Shown piece by piece: positions 49,585 to 58,137 of a DNA stretch of 64,000 nt. The notes below the pieces were generated by a model. It saw only the letters and a program-made list of their open reading frames with translations. It did not search any database and had not been told where the DNA came from. The stretch lies in contig DASZCN010000060.1 of the NCBI GenBank assembly GCA_035943095.1, positions 1 to 64,000 of the forward strand, written 5' to 3'. Source of the stretch: AG41 sp035943095. GTDB taxonomy: Bacteria; Gemmatimonadota; Gemmatimonadetes; Gemmatimonadales; GWC2-71-9. The first letter of the stretch is position 1, and each line of letters begins with the position of its first letter. Position numbers and translations under genes: made by a program.

Positions 49585-49860
49585 TCAGGACGGTCGGTTC
49601 TTCTTGGTGGGATCTTCGAGCAGGCGCTGAACGAACTGCAGCTCCTCACGCATCCCGGCGAGCGAGCGGTTGACGTCCTCGAGATCGGTCTCGAGGGCCT
49701 CCAGCCTGCGCTCGAGCTGCCGCAAGCCCTGTCCGCCGCCGTCTCCCCCACCCTGACCTTCGAGCCGTCGTGCCACAGAGCGCCCGAGGGGAGAGTCGAC
49801 CAGAATGGCCGTGATAGGAATCATCAGGGCCACGAGCAAGATGACGACGAAGACCCACAT
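49585..49860 (-). CDS. Small membrane-anchored coiled-coil protein
   Basis: 91 residues: one N-terminal membrane segment (VFVVILLVALMIPITAILV), a Gly-rich link, then a heptad coiled coil (LRQLERRLEALETDLEDVNRSLAGMREELQFVQRLL). It resembles PspB-like small proteins in layout only. It sits between bshC and murJ with 2-9 base gaps, so it is probably co-expressed. Function unknown. Confidence 0.7.
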   Translation of the reverse strand: MWVFVVILLVALMIPITAILVDSPLGRSVARRLEGQGGGDGGGQGLRQLERRLEALETDLEDVNRSLAGMREELQFVQRLLEDPTKKNRPS

Positions 49861-49869
49861 GAGAGGATC

Positions 49870-51297
49870 TTACGAAGCGCCCGCCCAGCGCGCCACCTCT
49901 TGCTCGAGTCCGTCGAGCAGCGCCGCTCCGTAACGGATCAGGAACGACGGCAGCGTGAGCACACGCTCCTGCGGCTGACCATCCGGGTACACCGCCGCGC
50001 GGGCCCGGGCAATCTGTCGCACCAGCGTCTCACCCTCGAGTCGCTTGAGACTCGCGATGAGCTTCTTCTCGATCGTCTGCGCGCCCGAGAGCGCCGCGTT
50101 GCGCGCCGATTCCACCGTGCGCTCGAGCGTGGGATCGACCTTCCTCGCCGACACGAGCAACCGGCCGTACTGCTCCTCGATGCTCGCCCGCAGGGTCCCA
50201 AGCGTCGCGACCGCCTCCGGTGGCAGGTCGTTGCGCACGAGCCGCGCCTCGAGCTCTCCCGGCTTGCCATCGAACGCCGCCAGATCGATCCCATGGCGCT
50301 CCATGAACTTCTCGACGCGCGCCTCGACCAAAACGCCCGACCAGCGCGGGACGGGCTGCTGACGGGCGACGCCCAGGGTCGCGTACAAGGGCGCGGCATC
50401 GGGGAGATACTCGAGCTCGGCGGGGCCCGCGGCGTACGCCACGGTGGGCAGAAGCGCCGCCTCGACCGCCGGCCGAAGCAGCACGTTGGGGGACAAACGG
50501 TCCGGAGCCTCTGACGCGATGCGCTCGAGGTCGACCCGCGCGAAGCGCTCGCCGCTCCGCCGTGCGACGAAGCCGTCGCCTTGGCGCTCGAGTCGGTCCC
50601 GGCCCTCGCGGCCTTCGACGAACACCGGCGTGTAACCGTCCGCCAGCGTGACATCGAGGCCCTTCAAGACCCACGGGGCAGCCGCGCGCTTGGCCGCCGC
50701 GTCGTGGACCCGCAACACGACCAACCCTCGCGGGCCGAGCAGCGCGTGGATCGCGGCCGCGAAGGCGTCGGCGAGCGACGCTTCCGGTTCGTAACATCGC
50801 GCCAGACCGTCAATGACGCCCGCTTTGAACTCGGTCTCGGGCGTGCCCTCCCGCAGCTGCGCCAGCGCCTCGACGATCTCTGGCCCGCACCGCTCTCGCG
50901 CCAGCGGAAGGAGTGGCGCATCGGCCGGGCGCTCGCGCAGCACGATGCGGGTGAGCTCGCCGCTCGCGTTGATAAACGACGCGTGATTCGCCTCGGCGAA
51001 GTCGTGGTCGTCCCCGGCCACCCAGAACACCGGCACGACGGGGGTGCGCCATTCCGTTTCGAGTCGTCGTGCCAGCGCAATGCTCGAGAGCGCCTTGTAG
51101 ATCGTGTAGAGGGGGCCCGTGAAGAGGCCGGGCTGCTGGCCGGTGGTGACCACGAGGACGTCCCCGGCCGCGAGGCGGTCGCGCGCCGCTCCGGGTAGCG
51201 CGGCCGCGATCACGTCCGGCGCTACGCGCCGCGGCGCGAGCTTCCGTTGGGGCAACGCGAGCGCTGCAATCGGCGTCGTGACGATGCGTGGTATCAC
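49870..51297 (-). CDS. bshC: Putative cysteine ligase BshC (bacillithiol)
   Basis: Last step of bacillithiol synthesis, adding Cys to GlcN-malate. 475 residues from GTG 51297, which overlaps the AMMECR1 stop as GTGA. VVTTGQQPGLFTGPLYTIYKALS near residue 50 and VFWVAGDDHDFAEANHASF are diagnostic of the family; the C-terminal coiled coil is present. bshA and bshB are not in the window. Confidence 0.9.
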   Translation of the reverse strand: MIPRIVTTPIAALALPQRKLAPRRVAPDVIAAALPGAARDRLAAGDVLVVTTGQQPGLFTGPLYTIYKALSSIALARRLETEWRTPVVPVFWVAGDDHDFAEANHASFINASGELTRIVLRERPADAPLLPLARERCGPEIVEALAQLREGTPETEFKAGVIDGLARCYEPEASLADAFAAAIHALLGPRGLVVLRVHDAAAKRAAAPWVLKGLDVTLADGYTPVFVEGREGRDRLERQGDGFVARRSGERFARVDLERIASEAPDRLSPNVLLRPAVEAALLPTVAYAAGPAELEYLPDAAPLYATLGVARQQPVPRWSGVLVEARVEKFMERHGIDLAAFDGKPGELEARLVRNDLPPEAVATLGTLRASIEEQYGRLLVSARKVDPTLERTVESARNAALSGAQTIEKKLIASLKRLEGETLVRQIARARAAVYPDGQPQERVLTLPSFLIRYGAALLDGLEQEVARWAGAS

Positions 51298-51893
51298 CCG
51301 GCGCTCTCCCCCCTTCCCCCGACTTCGCCAAACACGTCCGCTTGAAACGCGAGCACTTGGGCAGCGGGTTCCCGCCATGCGTCGGGCGGCAGTCCCGCCT
51401 TGCGGCAGGCGGCCGCAAGGAACGCCTCCGGTCCCCACCCCTGCTCCGCGGCGACCTGCGGCAACAGCAGGCCGATGTGTCGTTCGCGGCGCACGATCAC
51501 GCCGTCGCGGCCCACCACGATGCGTGCCGCGTCGACCGGCGCCGGAAGCAGCACGGGCTCGAGGAGTACAGAGATCTCCACGGTAATCAGCGCGAGCTCG
51601 TCGGGCTCGACGGCAGCGAACCGCGGATCGTCGCGTGCGGCGGCGATCGCCATCTCCTGCACTACCGGGCCGAGCGCCCGATCGGCCACGATGTGGCCGA
51701 TGCAACCGCGCAACGCGCCACGCTCATACAGCGTCACAAAGGCCCCGCGCTTCAACCCGGCACCAGGCACCGCCGGGATCGGTGGCAGGGGCCGGCCGGC
51801 GAGGTGTGCCGCGAGCGTGGCGCGGGCCAGGCCGCACAATGCCGCCCGATCGGCTGCCGTCAGCTCAGGATCCGCGGTGATAGGGTTCTCCAC
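51294..51893 (-). CDS. AMMECR1 domain protein
   Basis: 199 residues, start GTG 51893. Family motifs GAFVTLYERGALRGCIGHI and AAARDDPRFAAVEPDELALITVEISVL are clear. AMMECR1 proteins often belong to the AmmeMemoRadiSam group with a Memo and a radical SAM protein, but neither partner is adjacent. Function unknown. It overlaps rlmH by 29 bases. Confidence 0.88.
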   Translation of the reverse strand: MENPITADPELTAADRAALCGLARATLAAHLAGRPLPPIPAVPGAGLKRGAFVTLYERGALRGCIGHIVADRALGPVVQEMAIAAARDDPRFAAVEPDELALITVEISVLLEPVLLPAPVDAARIVVGRDGVIVRRERHIGLLLPQVAAEQGWGPEAFLAAACRKAGLPPDAWREPAAQVLAFQADVFGEVGGRGESAG

Positions 51894-52290
51894 GACGGAT
51901 CGTGTACGCGCGATACAACTGCTCGTACAGTACCACGCGCGCGAGCTCGTGCGGCAGGGTCAACCGGGACAGGCTCCAGACGCGCTCCGCCTGTCGGAGC
52001 ACGGGCTCCGGGAGCGCGTCCGCACCGCCGATCGCGAGCGCCACGTCGCGGCCGTCCATCTCCCATCGCGCGGTCCACTCAGCGAGCTGTCCCGACGTCC
52101 ATTCCTCTCCCGACCGGGACAACGCGACGAGGCGCGAGCCCTCCGCTACCGCTTCGAGGACTCGCGCCTCATCCTTCACTTCCCGCTCCTCGACTCGCGC
52201 GTAGTGTCGCAGGCGCTCGAGGTATTCGTCACAGGCCGCCCGGAGCGCCGCGTCTCGGACGCGGCCCACCGCGACCACGCGATAGAGCAT
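51865..52290 (-). CDS. rlmH: 23S rRNA (pseudouridine1915-N3)-methyltransferase RlmH
   Basis: SPOUT methyltransferase acting on helix 69 of 23S rRNA in 70S ribosomes. 141 residues. ALAIGGADALPEPVL is the SAM knot (one residue differs from the common GGPDG), and LSRLTLPHELARVVLYEQLYRAYTI with GEPYHR at the end is diagnostic. Its ATG shares one base with the dehydrogenase stop (TGATG). Confidence 0.94.
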   Translation of the reverse strand: MLYRVVAVGRVRDAALRAACDEYLERLRHYARVEEREVKDEARVLEAVAEGSRLVALSRSGEEWTSGQLAEWTARWEMDGRDVALAIGGADALPEPVLRQAERVWSLSRLTLPHELARVVLYEQLYRAYTIRRGEPYHRGS

Positions 52291-53621
52291 CAGGCATACA
52301 TCCCACGCAACTTGTGCATCGCCGCCACGCGGCCGACGGCAACGATATACGAGGCGATACGCGTGTTCACCTTGTACTTCTCCGCCGCCGCCGCGACTTC
52401 GTTGAACGCGCGCACCATTATGCTCTCGAGACGGCGGTTGACGGTCTCTTCATCCCAGAAGTAGCCCCCGCGGTCCTGCACCCACTCGAAGTAGCTCACG
52501 GTAACGCCACCCGCGTTCGCGAGGATGTCGGGAATCACGAAGATGCCCTTTTTCTCGAGAATCTCGTCCGCGGCGGCCGTCGTGGGACCGTTCGCGCCTT
52601 CGCAGATGATCTTCGCTTTGATCTGGGGAGCGTTCTTGCGGGTGATGACGTTTTCGGTCGCGGCCGGCACCAGCACGTCACAATCCACGGTGAGCACGGC
52701 CTCCCTGCTGATCTGGGCCCCCTTGGGGTAGCCCGCGATTTGCCGCTTCTCTCGCACCCACTGGAGCAGGTCGGGTATGTCGAGCCCCTGGTGGTTGTGC
52801 ACGCCGCCGGACTTGTCGGACACTGCGACGATGATTGCGCCTTCCCTGCCCATCAACTCCGCCGCCACCGAGCCGACGTTGCCGAACCCCTGGACCGCTA
52901 CCCGCGCGCCCTTGAGGCTCATCCCGAGCTTCCCCAACGCCTCGCGGGTCACGATCATGCATCCCCGGCCCGTCGCCTCGCGGCGCCCCAGCGAGCCCCC
53001 CATCTCCACCGGTTTCCCCGTCACGACCGACGTGACCGTGTGCCGATGGTGCATGGAATACGTATCCATGATCCACGCCATCACGCGCTCGTTCGTGTTC
53101 ACATCCGGGGCCGGAACGTCCGAGTCGGGCCCTAGGGTCTCGATGATGCTCGAGGTGTAGCGGCGCGTGACCCGTTCCAGCTCCGCCATCGACATCGTCG
53201 TCGGGTCGCAGACGACACCACCTTTGGAGCCCCCGAACGGGATGTTCACCAGCGCGCACTTCCACGTCATCCAGGCGGCGAGGGCTTTCACCTCTTCGAG
53301 GGTGACGTTCAGGTCGAACCGGATGCCCCCTTTGGCCGGCCCGCGCGACGTGTTGTACAACACCCGGTACCCCGTGTAGACCTCCACCTCGCCGGAGTCG
53401 CGGAGCACCGGGACGGACACGATGATCTGCTTTTCGGGGTTGCGGAGGACCTTGTAGAGGCCGGGATCGAGGTTCAACAACTGGGCGGCGTGGTCGAACC
53501 GCTCCATCATCGCCTCGAACGGATTTTCTTCGGCGAGGAATGTGTCCTTGTCCGGCCTGATCCCGTGCTGAGGCTGGGGAGAGGAACTCGGCGGCGGTGG
53601 TTGGGTGGCTGGTTCGCTCAT
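52290..53621 (-). CDS. gdhA: Glu/Leu/Phe/Val-type amino-acid dehydrogenase, probably glutamate dehydrogenase
   Basis: Oxidative deamination of an amino acid. 443 residues. Glutamate-type substrate region GPAKGGIRFDLNVTLEEVKALA and WMTWKCALVNIPFGGSKGGV; catalytic Asp in VPAPDVNTNERVMAWI; Rossmann motif VAVQGFGNVGSVAAELMG. Length and motifs favour glutamate over Leu or Phe forms. It overlaps lpxK by 4 bases. Confidence 0.92.
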   Translation of the reverse strand: MSEPATQPPPPSSSPQPQHGIRPDKDTFLAEENPFEAMMERFDHAAQLLNLDPGLYKVLRNPEKQIIVSVPVLRDSGEVEVYTGYRVLYNTSRGPAKGGIRFDLNVTLEEVKALAAWMTWKCALVNIPFGGSKGGVVCDPTTMSMAELERVTRRYTSSIIETLGPDSDVPAPDVNTNERVMAWIMDTYSMHHRHTVTSVVTGKPVEMGGSLGRREATGRGCMIVTREALGKLGMSLKGARVAVQGFGNVGSVAAELMGREGAIIVAVSDKSGGVHNHQGLDIPDLLQWVREKRQIAGYPKGAQISREAVLTVDCDVLVPAATENVITRKNAPQIKAKIICEGANGPTTAAADEILEKKGIFVIPDILANAGGVTVSYFEWVQDRGGYFWDEETVNRRLESIMVRAFNEVAAAAEKYKVNTRIASYIVAVGRVAAMHKLRGMYA

Positions 53622-54676
53622 GGCGTTCGCGTGGAATTCGAGGTCTCAGGTACGGCCGGCCGGGAGACGGCGAGGACGGCGTCCACCGCCTGTTCGAGCG
53701 CCCGGCCGCTCCGTTCCCATCGGACGGCGAGCACCGCGACGAGCGGCTCGGGCGTTGTCCCGGGCCAGCGCGCGCGGAGCTTCACGGCGTCCTTTTCAGT
53801 GACTACAACATAATCGCCTGCGCGAGCGGCCCGCGCGAGTCGCTCGACGTCGGTCTGGGTGTACACGTGATGATCTTGATGCGCCACGAGTTGCACGATC
53901 GCCCCGCACGCGCCCAGCTGTGCGGCGAAGCTCGACGGATCCGCGATTCCCGCCGCTGCCACCACGGCGCGCCCCGCGAGCACGTCCAGCCCGTGCCGGG
54001 CACCGGACTGCATCCCTTCGAGGTGGCTGAGCTCGAGCGCGGCGATGCACATCGGGACACGTGGGCGTACGCCGGCGAGCCTCTCGGCCACGGCTGCCGC
54101 CGTGCCGGGGGCGGCGCTCTTCCGCGTCACGACGATCAGGTCCGCCCGACTCAGGGCATCCCAACGTTCCCGCCACGGGCCGGCGGGGAGCGGCCACGGG
54201 GAGCCGCCAGCACTCTCGGCACTCACCACCGCGATGTTCAGCTCCCGCGCGACCCCCGTCAATTGGTAGGCGTCGTCGAGCACGCAGATCTGAGCGCCCT
54301 GCGCTTGCGCCGCGCGGGCGCCCGCCACGCGATCGGGATTCGCCACGACCACCGCGCGAGGGGCGAGGCGCCGATGTACGAGGGGCTCATCCCCACCGTA
54401 GCCGCGCAGCAGGATCGCCGGCCTGCGACCGTGCGCCGCGCAATACTCGGCGATCCAGGCTGCGAGAGGCGTCTTCCCCGTCCCTCCGACGGAGAGGTTG
54501 CCGACGGCGATCGCGGGCAGGGCAATACGCACCGCGCTCCGCTCAGATCGACGGACCGCCCGGATTTGCATCACCGCCCAGTACAGCCCCGCGAGCGGTA
54601 TGAGGGGGAGTCGGGCCAGTCGCGCACCGGCGGATCCCCCCCAGATCCAATGAAGCGCACGGACGAGGCCGCTCAC
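53618..54676 (-). CDS. lpxK: Tetraacyldisaccharide 4'-kinase
   Basis: Phosphorylates the lipid A precursor. 352 residues. One N-terminal membrane segment (LPLIPLAGLYWAVMQI), Walker A in VGNLSVGGTGKTPLAAW, GYGGDEPLVHRR and the LDDAYQ (DDGFQ-like) motif. The Gly in the usual DDGFQ is Ala here. It overlaps the acyltransferase gene by 4 bases. Confidence 0.93.
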   Translation of the reverse strand: MSGLVRALHWIWGGSAGARLARLPLIPLAGLYWAVMQIRAVRRSERSAVRIALPAIAVGNLSVGGTGKTPLAAWIAEYCAAHGRRPAILLRGYGGDEPLVHRRLAPRAVVVANPDRVAGARAAQAQGAQICVLDDAYQLTGVARELNIAVVSAESAGGSPWPLPAGPWRERWDALSRADLIVVTRKSAAPGTAAAVAERLAGVRPRVPMCIAALELSHLEGMQSGARHGLDVLAGRAVVAAAGIADPSSFAAQLGACGAIVQLVAHQDHHVYTQTDVERLARAARAGDYVVVTEKDAVKLRARWPGTTPEPLVAVLAVRWERSGRALEQAVDAVLAVSRPAVPETSNSTRTP

Positions 54677-55290
54677 TTCTCCCCGCCGTACGTCACGTTT
54701 CCCAACTCGCGTTCAGCCACCGCCAAGCCGCGACGGATCGCTTCTTTCCCTTCGCTCACGCCGAACGGTGCACTATAGACGATGTCCACTGTTGCGAACG
54801 GCCGGGGGACGCAGAACCGGTCCCACGACTCGATCCACCAGGCTGACGAAGCACGGGCGCCGGAGGGAACCACCAACGCGTTCGCGTGCTGTGCGGCGGC
54901 CAGCGCGCCCGGCTTCATGCGCTCCGCGGGACCGCGGGGGCCATCAGGGGTGAGGGCGACCTCCGCGCCGTTCTTGAGCGCGCGCACCAGGCCCAGCAGG
55001 CCGACTTCCCCTCCTCGCTTGGAAGACCCGCGCACGACCCGGTACCCCCAGCGCTCGGACAGCTCGGCCAGGTATCCGCCGTCGCGATGACGGCTGATCA
55101 GCAGAGCCATGCCCTCGTCGCGCCGGTGATACAAGAGGGGCAGGATGCGGCTGTGCCAGAGGATGTAGATCACCGGCCGACCCGTGGCTCGCGCGGCCGA
55201 GACATGCTCCCATCCGTGTATGCGGTAGCGCCACGTAGCCGCGAGCAGCCGTACGAGACCGGCCGCCACCGCCGTCACCGTCCCTTTCAC
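54673..55290 (-). CDS. DUF374 lysophospholipid-type acyltransferase
   Basis: 205 residues. Acyltransferase block ILWHSRILPLLYHRRDEGMALLISRHRDG, then VRGSSKRGGEVGLL and VALTPDGPRGPAERMKPGA, typical of DUF374. Genes of this type sit between lpxB and lpxK in many diderms and are suspected to add late acyl chains to lipid A. No LpxL or LpxM homologue is in the window, so it may take that role. Confidence 0.87.
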   Translation of the reverse strand: MKGTVTAVAAGLVRLLAATWRYRIHGWEHVSAARATGRPVIYILWHSRILPLLYHRRDEGMALLISRHRDGGYLAELSERWGYRVVRGSSKRGGEVGLLGLVRALKNGAEVALTPDGPRGPAERMKPGALAAAQHANALVVPSGARASSAWWIESWDRFCVPRPFATVDIVYSAPFGVSEGKEAIRRGLAVAERELGNVTYGGEK

Positions 55291-56405
55291 CCCGCGAGCT
55301 CGAGCGCCAGTGCGGCCACTCGCTCCGAGGCGCCAGGAGGTCCCAATCGGTCGCGCACCAGAGCCAGGCCTTCTCGTTGGCGCCGGGCGGCCGGGTTGTC
55401 CCGATCGAGTAGCGGCAGGACCGCCTCAGCGAGGGCCGTGGGGGTCACCGCTCCCTGCAGCAGCTCGGGGCTCACTTCACGACCGGCGATCAGGTTCACG
55501 AGCCCGACGTGTGGAACCTGCAGCATGCGAATCGCGATCGCGAACGAGACTGGATTGAGGCGATAGGCGATGACCATGGGCACGTCGGCGAGCGCCGCTT
55601 CGAGCGTTGTCGTGCCGGACTTGCAGAGCCCGGCATCCGCAGCGGCGAACACGCCGAGCGGGTCGCCACTGTGGACGCGGATGGCTTCTCCCGCCGGCGC
55701 GGGATACTCAGCCTGCGCGGTGCCGGCGACTACCAACTGCACATCGGGGCGCGCGGTGCCCACGCGGAGCGCGGCATCGCGAAACGCGGGCCAAAGCCGT
55801 TTCACCTCCTGCGCGCGGCTCCCCGGAAACAGACCAAGCACCGGCCGTCTGGGGTCGAGCCCGATCGCCCGTTTGGCGTCCGCGCGCGGCGGTGGCGGCG
55901 GTCGATCCCGCAGCGGGTGCCCCACGAAGGTGGCGGCCACGCCGTGCTCGAGGAAGAATCGCTCTTCGAACGGGAGAATCACCGCGAGGCGGCGTACCGT
56001 GGCCAGCTTGCGCACGCGGCCCGGCGCCCACGCCCACATCTGGGGCGCGATGTAGTAGAGCACAGGAATACCGGCCGCGCGCGCCTCGGCCGCCACACGC
56101 AAATGGTAGCCGGGGTAGTCGACCAGGATCACGAGATCGTAGCGTTTGCCGCGGAACGCGTCGCGCACGCGCCGGAGGAGGCGCAAGTGCGCGGGCAGCT
56201 TCCACAACGCCTCCACGAATCCGACGACGGAGAATCCCTCCATGCGGTCCAGCACCGTCGCCCCCGCGGCCGCGAGCCCCGGCCCGCCGAAGGCGTCCAC
56301 GGCAGCGGCGGGGACCTGGCGCTTCAGCGCCGCAACGACCGCGGCGGCGTGCGCATCCCCCGACGGTTCCCCCGCCGACACATAGATGCGCGGCGCGCGG
56401 CTCAC
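55287..56405 (-). CDS. lpxB: Lipid-A-disaccharide synthase
   Basis: Joins UDP-2,3-diacylglucosamine and lipid X. 372 residues from GTG 56405 (IYVSAGEPSGDAHAAAVVAAL). SVVGFVEALWKLPAHLRLLRRV, VDYPGYHLRVA and YYIAPQMWAWAPGRV are diagnostic. It overlaps the oxidoreductase gene as GTGA. Confidence 0.95.
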   Translation of the reverse strand: MSRAPRIYVSAGEPSGDAHAAAVVAALKRQVPAAAVDAFGGPGLAAAGATVLDRMEGFSVVGFVEALWKLPAHLRLLRRVRDAFRGKRYDLVILVDYPGYHLRVAAEARAAGIPVLYYIAPQMWAWAPGRVRKLATVRRLAVILPFEERFFLEHGVAATFVGHPLRDRPPPPPRADAKRAIGLDPRRPVLGLFPGSRAQEVKRLWPAFRDAALRVGTARPDVQLVVAGTAQAEYPAPAGEAIRVHSGDPLGVFAAADAGLCKSGTTTLEAALADVPMVIAYRLNPVSFAIAIRMLQVPHVGLVNLIAGREVSPELLQGAVTPTALAEAVLPLLDRDNPAARRQREGLALVRDRLGPPGASERVAALALELAG

Positions 56406-57373
56406 GGCCGCGCGGCGGCGAGTGGCGAGGCCTGGACGGCGTCGGCGACCCGAAAGGCGAGCGCCAGGGCCTGTGCCCCCGCGGCGCCCGACACGACGAC
56501 TTCTTCCTCGCCACGCACCGCGCGCAAGAAGCTCTCGAGCTCGAGCTTGAGCGGCTCCACTTCCGGCGCCTCGAGCCGCACGTGCTCCACGATCTGCTCG
56601 AGCCTCGTGGCCCCGAGGCCTTGCCAACCGTCCTTCAGGCGGAAGAAGTCACCGCACCCCTGCACGAGGTCGAGCGAGCAATAGCCCGTCAGTTGAAAGA
56701 TGCGCAGCTTGCGGGTCCGCTCGCGCGAGACGCGGCTCGCGGTGACGTTCGCGATCGCGCCGTTGGCGAATTCGATGCGGGCGTTCGCGATGTCCACGTG
56801 AGGGGTGAGGAGCGCGACGCCCGTCGCCCGCACGTCCGCCACGGGCGCCTGTACGAGCTCGAGCGCGAGATCGAGATCGTGGATCATCAGGTCGAGAATG
56901 ACGGCGACGTCGGTGCCGCGCGGCTGGAACGGGGCCAGCCGGTCGATCTGTAAAAAGCGCGGCTCGGCCAAGTACGGGGCCGCAGCGCGGACCGCACGGT
57001 TGAAGCGCTCCACATGGCCGACCTGGAGCACCACGCCCTGCGCCGCCGCGTGTCGCACGAGCGCATCCGCGCCCTCGAGCGTCTCCGCGAGCGGCTTCTC
57101 CATCAGGAGCGCGATGCCTCGCTCCAGCACGGCGAGGCCGACCTCTGCGTGCACCGGCGTCGGCACGGCCACGGTCACCGCATCCACGCTCTGGAGGAGT
57201 GCCTCGAGCGACGGGTGCGCCGCGGTGTCGAGCTGTGTCGCCACTTCGGCCGCGCGCGCGGGGTTCTTATCGTAGATGCCGGCGAACGCGACGCCCGCCA
57301 TGCGCCGCAGCAGCCGCGCATGATGGAAGCCCAGGGCCCCGGTCCCGACCACCCCCACGCGCAGCGCGCTCAC
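56402..57373 (-). CDS. Gfo/Idh/MocA oxidoreductase, GnnA-like by position
   Basis: 323 residues. NAD-binding VGVVGTGALGFHHARLLRRM, the sugar-dehydrogenase motif MEKPLAETLEGAD and QVGHVERFNRAVRA; the His region is DLMIHDLDLALELV. It lies exactly between lpxA and lpxB with 4-base overlaps. GnnA of Acidithiobacillus is in the same family and position, oxidising UDP-GlcNAc so GnnB can add a 3-amino group. No gnnB aminotransferase is next to it here, so the role is open. Confidence 0.85.
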   Translation of the reverse strand: MSALRVGVVGTGALGFHHARLLRRMAGVAFAGIYDKNPARAAEVATQLDTAAHPSLEALLQSVDAVTVAVPTPVHAEVGLAVLERGIALLMEKPLAETLEGADALVRHAAAQGVVLQVGHVERFNRAVRAAAPYLAEPRFLQIDRLAPFQPRGTDVAVILDLMIHDLDLALELVQAPVADVRATGVALLTPHVDIANARIEFANGAIANVTASRVSRERTRKLRIFQLTGYCSLDLVQGCGDFFRLKDGWQGLGATRLEQIVEHVRLEAPEVEPLKLELESFLRAVRGEEEVVVSGAAGAQALALAFRVADAVQASPLAAARP

Positions 57374-58137
57374 ACCATCACTCCGCGTTGCGAGCCCTCG
57401 ATGAACTTGAGGAAATTCTCCACCTCGGGAATCTGCGGCAGCTCGGCGCGAGCCTTGGCAATGCCCTGCCCCACAGTCATGTCGGAATTGAACAGCAGCC
57501 GGTACGCGCGCTTCAACGCCAGCTTGACTTCAGGAGAGAACCCGGCGCGCTGCAACCCGACCGAGTTGAGTCCGTAGAGATGCACCGGGTTGCCGACGGC
57601 TTTGGTGTAGGGCGGCACGTCCTGGTTGACGCGCGACCCACCGCCCACGAAGGAGAAGGTGCCGATGCGCACAAACTGATGGATCGGCACGAGCCCGGAG
57701 ATGATGGCCCGATCCTCGATCGTCACGTGGCCGGCCATCTGCACGGCGTTTGCGACGATCACGTCGTTCCCGATGAGGCAGTCGTGAGCCAGGTGGACGT
57801 ACGACATCAGGAAACAACGCTGGCCGACAGACGTCTTGCCGGTCGCCGCGGTCCCGCGGTTGATCGTGCAATACTCGCGGATCACGGTCCCGTCGCCCAC
57901 CTCGACCCAGGTATCCTCGCCCTTGTATTTCAGGTCCTGCGGGTCGTTGCCGAGCACGCTGCCGTATCCGACCTTCACACCGGTGCCGAGCTTGACGTTT
58001 CGCTCGAGCACGGCGTGGGCGGCGATCTGGCAGCGCTCGCCCACGGTGACGCGGGGGCCGATGATGGCGTACGGACCGACGGTGACGTCCCCGGCGAGGT
58101 GGGCCGTGGGATCGACGAGCGCGGTCCGATGAATCAC
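57370..58137 (-). CDS. lpxA: UDP-N-acetylglucosamine acyltransferase
   Basis: First step of lipid A synthesis. 255 residues, start GTG 58137 (IHRTALVDPTAHLAG). Left-handed beta-helix hexapeptides throughout; the catalytic His is in SYVHLAHDCLIGN; RVNQDVPPYTKAVGNPVHLYGLN follows and the C-terminus is helical. It overlaps lpxC-fabZ as GTGA. Confidence 0.96.
   Translation of the reverse strand: MIHRTALVDPTAHLAGDVTVGPYAIIGPRVTVGERCQIAAHAVLERNVKLGTGVKVGYGSVLGNDPQDLKYKGEDTWVEVGDGTVIREYCTINRGTAATGKTSVGQRCFLMSYVHLAHDCLIGNDVIVANAVQMAGHVTIEDRAIISGLVPIHQFVRIGTFSFVGGGSRVNQDVPPYTKAVGNPVHLYGLNSVGLQRAGFSPEVKLALKRAYRLLFNSDMTVGQGIAKARAELPQIPEVENFLKFIEGSQRGVMV

Noticed and set aside
51288..53135. A 615-residue open frame opposite AMMECR1, rlmH and the dehydrogenase gene.
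   Set aside because: It crosses three well-supported genes on the other strand and shows no family motif.
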